From: Gautieria morchelliformis
Taxonomy: Eukaryota; Basidiomycota; Agaricomycetes; Gomphales; Gomphaceae
NCBI GenBank assembly: GCA_015179125.1
Contig: WHVA01000348.1
Coordinates: forward strand, 1 to 64,000
Direction of reading: 5' to 3'
Length of the DNA stretch: 64,000 bases
In this document: positions 13,153 to 23,356 of the stretch, in pieces
Position numbering within the stretch: the stretch's first letter is position 1
Layout of the letters: the number at the start of each line of letters is the position of its first letter
Position numbers and translations under genes: made by a program
Notes under the pieces: model-generated
The model's input: only the letters and a program-made list of their open reading frames with translations
Told to the model about the DNA's origin: nothing
Database searches by the model: none

Positions 13153-14494
13153 GTGGGATATAATTGGCATTTACATGAACATTTCGGTGGGAGTCTGATC
13201 AATTTTAAGAATGCTAGCATTAACACAGTTGGAAGAAGCTTACTGTGTAGTAGCTTGAGACCAAGGTCAAGCATAACGTTGACGGCTACAGAATGGCCAC
13301 CAAATACCGAGATCAATTCCCTTCAGATTGGACCAGAAGGGTCGACCAGTAGCTAAGCTACCTACTGTATCCTGTATCCGCACCCCGCGCAGCACCCGCT
13401 CCACCCTGGCCCAGCACCCACAGCACCCGCACCCCGGGCTCCCGTACGCATTGCCCAGGTCCCCGCAAATGAATGTAGGAGAAATGGAGGCAGGGAGAGG
13501 AGGTGAGGAAGGACTGAGGGTAAGCATCAGTATAATACCGTAATACGTATATATGCACTATATAACGCATGACAAGAACGTACCCAAATGCAACCCGCCT
13601 GATGATGAGTGGCCCCGAGGTTGCACGGTGTTGAGTATGGGTAGAATCTGCAGCGGAGGCATACAACGGGAGTAGAAATGCACAGAGAATGTTATAAATG
13701 CGCGGGATACTTTGTGCGCTGTTACTCACCATCCAATGCGGGATACTTTGTATTACTGCTGAGGCTGCTGCAATACACGATCAGGAGTGTGATACATGAA
13801 GATCATAATGATGGAGTGTACTAGACTCGATGACGATGACAATTGTAACAGGGAGGCGACTTTGCATGTAGCGAGCCACCGCGCGGTGGCACAGTGAGTG
13901 AATGGACTTGGACGCGCGAAATATATACTGCGAGTCGGGGCTCGAAATGACTTTGCGGATTTTGACTTGCACGAAACCATCTACTTATCCGTCAATATAC
14001 GTTTAAAGCTTCTGAAGGACGACCGCATGGCATGTAAGCTGTTAGGTCCAGTATATACCCATGCCATATGGCGACTGCTCCGGCATGGTAATTTCTCCGG
14101 AATCAAGATACTTAAATTGGAGTTGGTTGTCAGCAGAGGTCGTGTCATCTCGTGAGGGAGGGTGTGTAAAACCAAGAGGGCGGCCTCAAAGCCTACAAGC
14201 TCTATGATGACTACGCACGGCTTATAAACTAGAAAACACATTTATTGCTGAAATTATGGCAGAGATACTTGATACTTGGCTGAGTACTAGTGACTGATGC
14301 GGAATCTAGTGTCTTGGCTTATCAGCATAACATGGTGACCCAAGGTTTGGCATAGCTGCGGGAGCATCGCAGAGACACAGCCTAAGTACATACACTCGTC
14401 AGTGCACCCAACATAAGGCGACTGTACTGTCACAGCGGAGCGGGAAAACGACAAAACGTCGGCAATCGCCGTGCACTGCGCCGTCGACAAAACA
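13153..14494. other. Intergenic, possibly decayed F-box sequence
   Basis: No gene could be supported over 1.3 kb. There is a CAGCACCC-type C-rich stretch at 13381-13440. A 14-base word GCGGGATACTTTGT is repeated at about 13697 and 13738. Short open frames (for example 13898-14155) have no recognisable domain. Confidence 0.4.
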
Positions 14495-15175
14495 ATGACT
14501 GCTGCATCTCCATTCTTCCGAGGCGGGTTCGATGAAACAAGGCTGGCTGGGAGGGAGCAAACGGTATTAAGTGCCGACGTGTTTAACGAACGACTGGAAC
14601 TGATACGAATGGTTAGATAGAGGAGATGTATAGCGTTCCCGAGAGCTTCCTTGAGATCGAAGTGCGAAACCCTCAGACGCATGGTAAGCTTCCTAATTAT
14701 ACTTGGCGTATTCACGACTGAGGCTACAGCCAGGTTTTGGGAGGAAGATGTATACAGATTACGAGATAATGTGCAAGGTACCACCGCTCGTACCGCTGCC
14801 TGACTTTGACTTGTCTGACCTGATGCTTGTCTGGAGACCAACATCCCCGCATTCAAACTTCGACATTCTATCGTCCGGCGGCGTTATTCTGATTTTGAAG
14901 CTTTCCGTGACGTCCTTGAGCGTGAATCTACTCGCGTGAATATTCCACCTTTGCCTGGCAAGGTCTTTACAAACAGGTTCTCGGATGAGGTCATTGAGAG
15001 TAGGAGAGAAGGTTTGGAGAGATTCTTGAGCATCGTTGCAGGCCATCCTCTTTTGCAGGTGCGTGCACTGCCCACCGGTTCGTCCTCTAGTCAACGCTGC
15101 GTTATATAGACAGGAAGCAAGGTGCTATGTGCATTTCTACAAGATCCAGCTTGGGACAAGGCGCAGTGGATGTAA
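14495..15175 (+). CDS. SNX3: Sorting nexin Snx3/Grd19, PX domain
   Basis: Endosomal PI3P-binding protein for recycling of Golgi-resident cargo, by family. Five exons, 14495-14563, 14623-14683, 14734-14777, 14837-15058 and 15110-15175, give 153 residues, the usual size for Snx3. The N-terminal region ([19 protein letters not shown]) leads into the PX domain ([10 protein letters not shown], then R72-R-R-Y-S-D-F, then [15 protein letters not shown], then [18 protein letters not shown]) and ends [20 protein letters not shown] carries the conserved phosphoinositide-binding arginine. Introns are 50-59 bp. No exon but the fourth stands out alone, so the gene is easy to miss. The first exon and its acceptor (ATAGAG) are the least certain part. 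Confidence 0.88.
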
Positions 15176-15521
15176 CTTGCCTGGTGGTCCCTCTTTGCTA
15201 GTTGTGTTTCAGATTTCCTTTTCTTTGTACCAATTGTCCTGGCATGTCCCGAGATATCTTGTGTCTAATCATGTTTCTTTTTGCACAAATTATCGTTTCT
15301 TTAATTCTTCGTCTGACTCAAACATGAAATCGAGTACACGAAGGCTCGTCATGTTTCTCGCGCAAATTGGTTTGCTCATTGCGTTGTATTGAATGCAACC
15401 TAAGCCTTCCTCGAGAGTGGCTTGGGACTTTATTATCTCGAGGCATCTAGATGCTTGCTTGTATAGGAGCTACACATGACAAACAGAACATATCACCACA
15501 ACCATCTACTCAGCTAGCATA
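15176..15521. other. Spacer between convergent SNX3 and SQS1
   Basis: Contains the 3' ends of two convergent genes. No coding feature was seen. Confidence 0.5.
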
Positions 15522-18277
15522 TCACCGAGCGGCCCCTAAGCCAAGCTTGGTGGTTTTGACGATTGCAGTCAACGGATCGGCTAAACCACCCGTGACTCCG
15601 ATGCGGCCTCCCTGCTCCCATCTACACAGCAAGTCCCTGAGCTCAATAAAGAAATGTGGCACATGCACTCACCCCATCTGTTGCAGTAGCCTGAAACCCA
15701 CGTTTGAATCACTAAGTCTCGGCGCCATCTTGCCAACTTCGTCACCGTCTCGATGTCGCACTGGCTTCGCTCCCCCCTGGGACGCCTTAAAGCCCTCACC
15801 ATTGTCACCGCTGACGAGCCTGTAAATTTTCTTCTCGTTGATATTGATGCCAGACCTCGTTGTTTTGATTAAGGTCATGAATCTTCTTTGCTCTTTTCCT
15901 GTGCTTTTGCTCATCAAGTTAAACGCTTCCGCCAACAAATGAGCTCTCCTTCTCCAATCTTTCTTCTTCGGGGGAAGCACCAACTGCGTCATATCCAGGT
16001 TACCAAGGAATTTGCGAATCAACTCCTCCAATACACCCAAAGTGTTGACATGATCAACGTAGATGGTCCTCCCCTGGACTCTGGCGCCGCCCAAGATTTT
16101 TTCGTTTCTTCTGGAGCTCCTGCGCGTAGGGGAGGCGTTTTCGGCACTTTGCAAGCGGGCAAGCGCACGAAGACGTTTGCGATCGGCTTTCTTCGCTCGA
16201 TCACGTTCCCATTGGTCACGTAACCCTGGTGGAATGTGGCGATCCTTTTTCCGCATGTCTAATCGACCAGTGTCAAGATCGCGAGCAAACAATAGGTTCT
16301 CAACATACTTGAAGGAATGAAAGCTTCGTAATCATCCTCAACCTCGCCGGTGTGAGCTGCTTTGAAAAAGGCATTTCTAGCTTTGCGGTCCCCCCCATGT
16401 AGCAGATGCACATTCTTATCCAGCACGTCCTGAGTCAGTGTTACTAAACAAACTTTGGCGTTAGCTGAATTCACTCACTTCGATGTGTTCTATATAATCC
16501 TCATCCCGATCTGCCCACGAACGACCTTGTTTAGATATGCTCTCCACATCGCTACCATTTTCCTCGTCGGAGGAAGAACTGGCATAGGTGACGTGTTTAA
16601 CATCTGCCTTCGCTCGTATCCTTTGCAACCGCCCCTGAAAGCTTCTTCTTGGCGTATCCTCGTCCGAAGAGCCTGAACTGTTCACATCTCCATTTTCACC
16701 TATCTCTTTCCTCTCTTCAGCATCAAAAGCACCATCTTCTTCTTGATCCTCGTCGGTATCCACCTCATCTTCTTCCCTCAGCCTTGATGCATCATCGATA
16801 TCCGCGATAGTCACAACCTCTTCACCTGCCAGACCTTCAACACCTCGAGCAAAACGAGCAAACGCAGCGGTGTCACCAGCATCTCCGTCCAAGTCCATGT
16901 CACCAATACCACTGCGCACCCCTTCGATTGCACTTTCATCGTCCGTACCCCAATCCACGTCTGAATCGTCTCGCCTTCTCTTTGCATATTGGGGGTCGTT
17001 CTGGATTGTTGATCCCTCATGAAGAGCTGATCGTTCTTCCATGCTAAGTCCCACACTTGTCATACTGAACATAGCTCTTCTTTCTTCACGTCGTCGCGCT
17101 GCAGCACGCTCCTTTTTCGCCATTTTCGCCATTTTCCGCGATCGCGGTGTTGGTTTCAAGCCAATTTTCTCGCGAGCTTGTACTTGCTTCGCGAGCACCA
17201 AGTGTGGGTCCACTGGGGGCACGAAAGATATCGGAAACGCATCGATGGGTGTTGAAAGTGAAGGATGCGGCTCAGGTGTTTCTTGTCTAGCTGGGGCATC
17301 AGGTGGAGGGAAACTTGGCTCTGACGCTGGTATCGGGGGTGAAGGATCAGTGACATGGTCTCGCCCCAAACGTGGATGTGGCGCCACGTATACAATTATA
17401 TCATCATCTGCTGCCTCGCCTAGAGGCGCACACCCCATAATGGAACTGTCCACTATTATTTCCGAGGGTTTCGAAGTAGAGACCACAGGACCTGGTGCTG
17501 TATCGATTACAAAGACTGGCGCCGCGTCTTCAGTGGCAGCAGGTTCAATAGCTGCAACGTTCGCTTCTTCGCGGTCCTCGCTTTCAACTTCTGACGTGGA
17601 GTCAACGTCTGAGCTGGTAGGTCCCTCATCTCCCGGTTCCTCATGATGGAATATTCTTTGGACTAGATCTGCGGATGGGACATGATCATCGAGGGGTTCT
17701 CCTAACCAATACAAATTATGCATATTCAAATCAAGAGATATGAAGATGGGTTACACACCTGGCTCCCCAGGCGCATGCAAAATCTCCTCTACTTCCTGAA
17801 ACAAAGTCTTTTGGTGCTCGCCGCGGACGAACAGAACGGGTCGGAGAAGAGGTCGATCTTTCTCCAGTGTAGACAGTGGGATCCGTGGCCCTCTTGGCAC
17901 TCCCGAAAATCCAAGTCCTCTCAACACTCTACCGTTTCGCCCTCTTCCAGACTGAAATCCGCGAGTTGATTGATGACCTCTACTCTCATGGGCAGGGCTT
18001 GTAATTCCATTATGACTCTGGGGTATGGAATTCACAGTGAAGTCTGGGCGAAGATGAATGTGTGCAATCATCGACCGCCAATCTCTGCAGTACCTTGAAA
18101 ATCGCCAACAAACACCAAGTCCTCGCCGAGTCCATGTGTCTCCGCATGGGCCGCTGGGGCATTGCCTCGAGACCCCCCTCCGCGCCCTCCGCGCCCTCGT
18201 CCGCGCCCTCGTCCTTGTCCCCGTCCTCGTGGAGGGTTTGGTCGATAACCTCTATAATTGCCTCGACCGTGTGCCAT
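15522..18277 (-). CDS. SQS1: Sqs1/Pfa1-like protein, R3H and G-patch
   Basis: Likely cofactor of the DEAH helicase Prp43 in splicing and ribosome biogenesis, by family. Exons in order of transcription: 18277-18094, 18043-17759, 17701-16479, 16429-16309, 16258-15673, 15621-15522; 832 residues. The N-terminus is Arg-Gly rich (about residues 15-40) followed by GEDLVFVGDF. The middle is acidic and Ser-rich. An R3H-like helix region (RRRAHLLAEAFNLMSKST) precedes the C-terminal G-patch, which reads FRLLQQMG across an intron into WEQGGRIG and ends near KLGLGAAR. The G-patch exon is only 100 nt and needs the second of two nearby acceptors; the first leads to a quick stop. All six exons sum to an intact frame. 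Confidence 0.88.
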
Positions 18278-18481
18278 GTAAAGTGTGTGTGATCAAAGTA
18301 CAAGTAATGAGTGAATAATGCTCTAGTGCAATGAAGTCCGTTATCGTTGGAATCTATATAGAGGATGACTGCAAGCAAGGGAGTCACGCGTCACAGGGGG
18401 CGCCCAAGCAGCTGAATCCAAGACCTTCATATATAAGCGGATAATAAGTAGTGCTTCTATTCCCGGAAACTTGGCAACGTA

Positions 18482-19594
18482 TCACAGCGAGTGAAAGGTG
18501 CGCTCAGAATACAACTTGGGATCAACTTCTGGCAATTCGAAATCTACCACAACATTGTGCCAAATTTCCCTTTTCTTGTTCTCCAGAACACGATGGAACA
18601 CCCAGTCCACACAGGATGTGCATATGCCCGCCGCTTCAAATTGAGTCTTTGTGAGACCGCTTAGAAGACTCAAGGGAGATGTGCCCTCAACAAGTTCCAC
18701 GCTAATCGCACTCATCAGAGTACGAGGAATCTCCTGGCAAAAAGTTTGTCTTTTAGTACAGCCCGTCGACCAACGCTGTACAACAGTATCGGGCCCAATA
18801 GAATTGTCAGGATCCCACACTTGAGGGCGGTGCCCGAATGCTCCCCAGTGAAGAAGAGATTGAAGTCTTTTGACGGCGCTCTCTCGTCCCCTTAATATTC
18901 GGGCCAAATCTGGATGGGTCAAGTACTTCTCGCAGGAAGAGAGCTCTATGTCGTCCCATTCCAGGGGTTGAGTGGCGGCGATTTCGTAGAAAGCAGCAGG
19001 GAGAAGCTCCCAAGCTTTACATTGCTGGGCAGTCTTCACCAATTTCATCGATTTAATAATTCTGGAACCTGGTGAACCCCATTGCTCCTGTCGGGATATG
19101 TAATCGTCATAGTTGAGTGGCCAGTTTTCAAAGAGTACCCGAGTAATGCCACGCTGCAACGCCTCGAACCGATATTTGTCGGACAACCTTAGGATGGCTA
19201 ACGCGACATCCAGAGTCAAATAATTATCGTGGAGTAGGGCACTGTTTTTAAAGCCGCGTAAACATGCTATACTTCAGAACTCGGAACATAAGTTAGGAGG
19301 CACCCACAGTCCGTTGTAAAGTGCCATCAGTAATGCACTGAAATCTTCTACAGAATCGCCATAGCACGGAATTACAGGACGGCCATCAACATATTCACTC
19401 GGGTCTGCAGCTTCGACCAGGTGTCGAAGAACGGAGCCTCCGTGAAGGGAAATGATGGCACGATGAACGCGAAATTCTGCATCAGCGTGCTGCACATCGT
19501 GAGCTTTCCTGACTGAGAGCACAGTGTCACCATCATCGTGAGTGATGTCAATGAGTGAGGGAATAGTTTCTTCGGTGTGCCCTTCGACGCTCAT
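18482..19594 (-). CDS. BTB/POZ domain protein
   Basis: Exons 19594-19308 and 19241-18482, 348 residues. The N-terminal third resembles the BTB fold common in Agaricomycetes (DADAEFRVHRAIIS-like block, read here as HADAEFRVHRAIISLHG, then FSALLMALYNGL). The C-terminal part holds paired Cys residues (CTSCVDWVFHRVLENKKREIW), similar to the tail of the same family. The 66 bp intron joins GL|ALLHDNYLTLDVALAIL in frame. It lies upstream of SQS1 on the same strand with 204 bp between coding regions. Partner and pathway unknown; some BTB proteins are cullin-3 adaptors. Confidence 0.75.
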
Positions 19595-19805
19595 ACTTGC
19601 TCCCGTAGCAGTTATAGCAGCGGGTTCAAGCCTGCAGAGAATGCTTTGTCTTCCGTTTCACATTCAAGGTGACATCATTGGAGTTTATGTAAGAAGGAAG
19701 AAAACCCACGTGACCTACGCATGCTTTGAAGCCAGCTCTGCTGTTTGTTTCTCTCCTACTCACTGTATCATTACTCAGGGTACGCTACACCTGCAACCGC
19801 GATAC

Positions 19806-20070
19806 CGTGAGTTCCGCTGAACCTCATCGCTCGCATAAGCTCGAGTCCCGTCAGACGCGTCAGCGTTCCGAGTCATGTGTGGCACGAACAGTCATGCCAG
19901 TCTGGAGGCTCACTCCAGCCTATATATAATATAGTTGCATCACCATTCATCCCCTGTGCATCGCTCGCTCGCTCCGCTCCGGCCTTTACCTAGGTAGCTA
20001 CGCTTTCGGCTCGCTTGCCACACACACTTGTCACTCACCTTCGCACAGCTCAGTCCAGTCGCGTCTTTTC
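19806..20070 (+). repeat. Promoter-like repeat, copy A
   Basis: Resembles the reverse complement of 20400-20680. Shared blocks in the same order: GTCCCGTCAGACGCGTCAG, a block around AACAGTCATG, CACTCCAGCCTAT with a TATA-like run after it, AGGTAG, GCTCGCTTGCC, and GCACAGCTC. The order and the TATA-like element just after the shared block suggest a promoter plus 5' leader reading rightwards. Confidence 0.6.
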
Positions 20071-20290
20071 CCTCCCTCCCTCTGCGTGTCATAAAGGCTT
20101 TTTCCCGCCGGCTTTGTTACTGCCATGTGTCACTGCATGGTCAGGTAATTTGCTTTCCTTCCTCACTTTACTCAGCCTGTAGTATTATATACACATCAGT
20201 TTCCAATCGATCTTTCGATTTGCGGTGCCTCGCTGGGCTAGTAGGCACCGGCATCCCTTGCCATTCCACGGGTTCAGAGGAAAGCACGAC

Positions 20291-20449
20291 ATGGTGAACG
20301 CTAATGTGAAGGGCACTTCACCGGTCACCAACGGTAGAGTATACTCAGCACTTTCCCACGTGTTATGCTACAAATGAAACGCTTCAGCGACAGAACTGGA
20401 CCCAAGGAGTTCCTCAGGGGAAGCTCACAGCGAAAGAATACGCAACTGA
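20291..20449 (+). pseudogene. Possible 5' gene fragment
   Basis: Downstream of copy A, ATG at 20291 opens a 43 nt exon (MVNANVKGTSPVTN). A GT-AG intron (20334-20387) then joins it to a frame that stops at 20449 after 34 codons in all. The reading enters the inverted copy B and ends. It looks like the start of a gene cut off by the inverted duplication; family unknown, and chance is not excluded. Confidence 0.25.
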
Positions 20450-20680
20450 CCGAGCTGTGCAAAGGTCAGCGTAAGCGCGGCAAGCGAGCTTGAAGCGCAA
20501 AACTACCTGTGCGAGGACGAGAAGGAAGCAGAAGCTCTCATTGTGCTGTGCGGGTGCCAGCGTGGCAAGCAAGCGACGCAGGGGCGAGCTGTTAAATAGG
20601 CTGGAGTGATCCTCCCGCTTGGCAGGCCGAGACACGCATGACTGTTCATGACGTCTGACGCGCCTGGCGGGACTGATCAC
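20400..20680 (-). repeat. Promoter-like repeat, copy B (inverted)
   Basis: Reads leftwards and carries the same ordered blocks as copy A, including CACTCCAGCCTATTTAA, GCTCGCTTGCC and GCACAGCTCGGTCAG. Identity is patchy with insertions, so the copies are old or are paralogous promoters. No intact gene follows on the minus strand. Confidence 0.6.
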
Positions 20681-20751
20681 TCACGGTATGCTATCGGCCT
20701 TCAGCCGCGATTCGAATCGCGGTTGAAGGCCTATAGCATACCGTGAGTGAT
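20676..20751. repeat. 76 bp near-perfect palindrome
   Basis: Two 38-base arms meet without a spacer at TTC|GAA (20713/20714). The arms pair except at two positions. The outer ends are ATCACTCACGG and CCGTGAGTGAT. It directly abuts the outer end of promoter-like copy B. Confidence 0.9.
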
Positions 20752-20998
20752 GATACAAAGAAACAAAGAGAAGAAAACGCCGACTCGCGAGACCTGCTTC
20801 AACGCACGGGCCCCAGTCACGTGTGTTTTCTGACGTTCGTCGGGTGTACTTGCAGGACGTTCCTACTAGGGCGTCGTTTCGTTGGGTTGTGCGACGTCCA
20901 TAGACTCGTCGGTGAATCTGCGCCAAGCGCTAATGATCAGCTAATCCCGTTCCGAACCTAGATACTTACACTAGAGTGTTGGTAGGTACTTAGAGCTA

Positions 20999-21176
20999 CA
21001 GTAGACTCCCTCCTAACAGATACCTCAGATAACCCATACTCCCCCAAAGGCCATACATTTTTGCATCTCCCAAAGTTGGTTTGCAGGGCCAAAAACCTCT
21101 CGAATACCCCATACTCCCTGAAAACGCATACCTTTGGGGCTATCCCGAGGGGTATGCGTTAGGAGGGAGTCTACTG
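20999..21176. mobile_element. MITE with TA target duplication (Tc1/mariner-pogo type)
   Basis: The ends are perfect inverted repeats: CAGTAGACTCCCTCCTAAC at the left and GTTAGGAGGGAGTCTACTG at the right. The element is 178 bp and has TA on both sides (20997-20998 and 21177-21178), the target duplication of Tc1/mariner and pogo/Fot1 elements. A second inner hairpin joins AACGCATACC (21123-21132) with GGTATGCGTT (21151-21160). It has no coding capacity, so it would be mobilised in trans. Confidence 0.85.
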
Positions 21177-21339
21177 TACGTCAATCATGCTTCTCGGGGT
21201 CTGCTGAATTTATTCAATTTCGTTACTATTAATTCTAAAGGCCGATCAGTACTACAACCTAACTTCACCCCGTTGCTGATAGGTCCACTCATACATCACC
21301 ATGTAAGTAGTGCATATACGCACACCCACGCCCTCCACC

Positions 21340-23180
21340 TCAAACACCCGTCGCCCTCGCCGTATACCAAACCCCTCCACCTTCTCCAACCGTAGCCCTC
21401 GCATATTTGACCAAAAGCTTCTCCCTCTCCCCTCGCCCCTTCGCCACCCCCGCCAAAAACGGCTCAAGATCCTCGGCACGCCAGCGCGTGCGCGTGAGGA
21501 AGAGATCAGCAAAGAGCTGCTGGGGGGCGGTGGGGAGGGCGGAGGATGGAAAATAGGTAATGTGTGTAGGAGTGGGAGAGGAAGGGGATGGGGCCGGGTG
21601 GAGGAGGTAGGTGCCCTGGGAGGTGGTGGGGTTAGAGGTACACGGGAGACGAGAGGAAGCGTACCTCTAAAAGGTTGAGGTCCACCGATGGCGTGAAGTA
21701 GTCGCCCACAGCTCCACACCACTGGGCTATCAAGTCCTTAATGGGGACAGGATCGTCCTGTCCGAGAGCCATAAACATCAGTATCCCGGAGCATAAGATA
21801 AGAGCATCACTGCTCAGGTGCGATCGAATGGGTGAGGCATGCGAAATCAACACACCTTATACGGCATAAGATGTCCAAGTCCAATCTGCCTCACGACATG
21901 CTTCTGATTCATCATCCACATCGCCTCACTCGCTCTATCTTCTGCCTCGCTCTCGAAATCCCCAAACCACCCCATAACCTGTCTGACTACGCCCCTCCCC
22001 AACTCCATGTCGAGTTCCGATTCCAAGCAGTTCACGAGGCGCTGCACCGGGACGCGTGCTGGGGGCAGTGGTAGTCGCTGAGATATTAATGATGTGAGGA
22101 GGGCTTCGAGGATGTGTGTTAAGTAAGGGGTGGATAATGGGCGAAGGTGACCTGCAGGGTGAAGTAACCCATTAATTGTGTGTTTTATATGAAAAGGTAG
22201 AAAATGAATGGTCGTGCCGGAGATATAACTGAAGGGAAGAGTTACACACCATCAATCTCTAGAATATGAAAATCCCTGAATGCTTCTCTCAGCTCCATGT
22301 CACTGGCTTGAACTTCGCCACGTATCGTATCTTTCGTGTATCGCGCACGTTTTCTCTAGGCCGTGCCATGAACATGTTACCTACGATCGGAATTGTAGTA
22401 AAGTCAAGTGACGCACAGGTCTTTCTCCTTCCCCATATCCGCCGCCGTCCTCAGCCTCGTCATCATCACTATCCTCATCCCGCTCATGCCCCTCATCATA
22501 TTCACACCCTTTCAAGATGGCCCGCATACGATGGAGCTTGGGAATGGCTGGGACGAGCTCAAGGATCTGGGAGAGCTGAGGTGGGTAAAGGTTCGAGTGG
22601 GTACGATTCGGTTTGATATCAATTGGAGGGGGGACGAGGAAACGTCATGCTTGACATGAGCACAAAATATGCAGGTACAACAACGTACCTCATCCCTCAC
22701 AATCAACTCAGACGCAGCGCGCGGCTGCACGTCCATATCCATGGAATCATTAGGCAGCACGGATGCCGATGTTGACGAGGGCGTAGTGGAGACGAGAATC
22801 GTATTGGAAAGTGTGACTGCGCGTAGCGCATACGTCTGCGACGCGGTGCAGAGGACCGCATCGTCGTTTGTGCGGCCACGGATCGTAAACCTGCATTAAT
22901 GGAGGGTGGGGTTTGTGTTGCCAGAGCGGACGTGACGGGGAATGTAGGTACACACAAACAGGAGACAATACACGCGAAAAACGCGTCAGAAACGCGTCAG
23001 AAAGCGTAGAAGGGAGGGCGGAGCCCATACATACTGTCTCTCAACCCCGCTCTCAAGTAGTTTACAAAGCTCTGGCGGGAGCTCTAGCAGCCTGTATGAC
23101 CCCTTGTGTCCGATAGCATCATAATTCGACGATGATGTTGAGGAAGAAGGAGCGAAGCGAAGAGGGTATTCTACGGGCAT
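21340..23180 (-). CDS. DCC1: Sister chromatid cohesion protein Dcc1
   Basis: Subunit of the Ctf18-RFC clamp loader, with Ctf8. Exons: 23180-23035, 22890-22689, 22575-22417, 22355-22250, 22151-21856, 21757-21665, 21615-21340; 425 residues. Family hallmarks are LLELPPELCKLLESG, then FTIRG, DDAVLCTASQTYALRAVTLSNT, LELVPAIPKLHRM, an acidic insert, ASDMELREAFRDFHILEIDG, and the C-terminal winged-helix region with FADLFLTRTRWRAEDLEPFL. Length is normal for fungal Dcc1. Introns 1 (144 bp), 2 (113 bp) and 4 (98 bp) are longer than the local norm. All junction phases agree. It diverges from the CM1-protein gene, with 176 bp between start codons. Confidence 0.88.
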
Positions 23181-23356
23181 GACCGTGTGCGGTGTGGTGC
23201 TGTGACGCGTAAGTATGTGCCAAACACGGACTGGGTGAGAAATCTGTTTACCCTAAGTCGGTCTACAAGACGTGCGTCGTTGAGATATGCTGCTAAGGCT
23301 TGTTGTGAGCTGAACTTATCTTGCAATCTGCAACTAAGGGGTCAGATTAGTGGTAC

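Noticed and set aside
13381-13440. C-rich CAGCACCC stretch as a CRISPR-like or satellite array
   Set aside because: Units are irregular, too short and have no spacers.
14287-14856. 189-codon minus-strand frame
   Set aside because: Antisense to the SNX3 exons and without domain features.
20700-20730. Second B-box-like word TTCGAATCGCGG
   Set aside because: It is the centre of the palindrome and reads the same on both strands; no tRNA fold.
21252-21722. 156-codon minus-strand frame rich in Pro and Ser
   Set aside because: It overlaps the last DCC1 exons in another frame; the spliced DCC1 frame has the conserved C-terminus.
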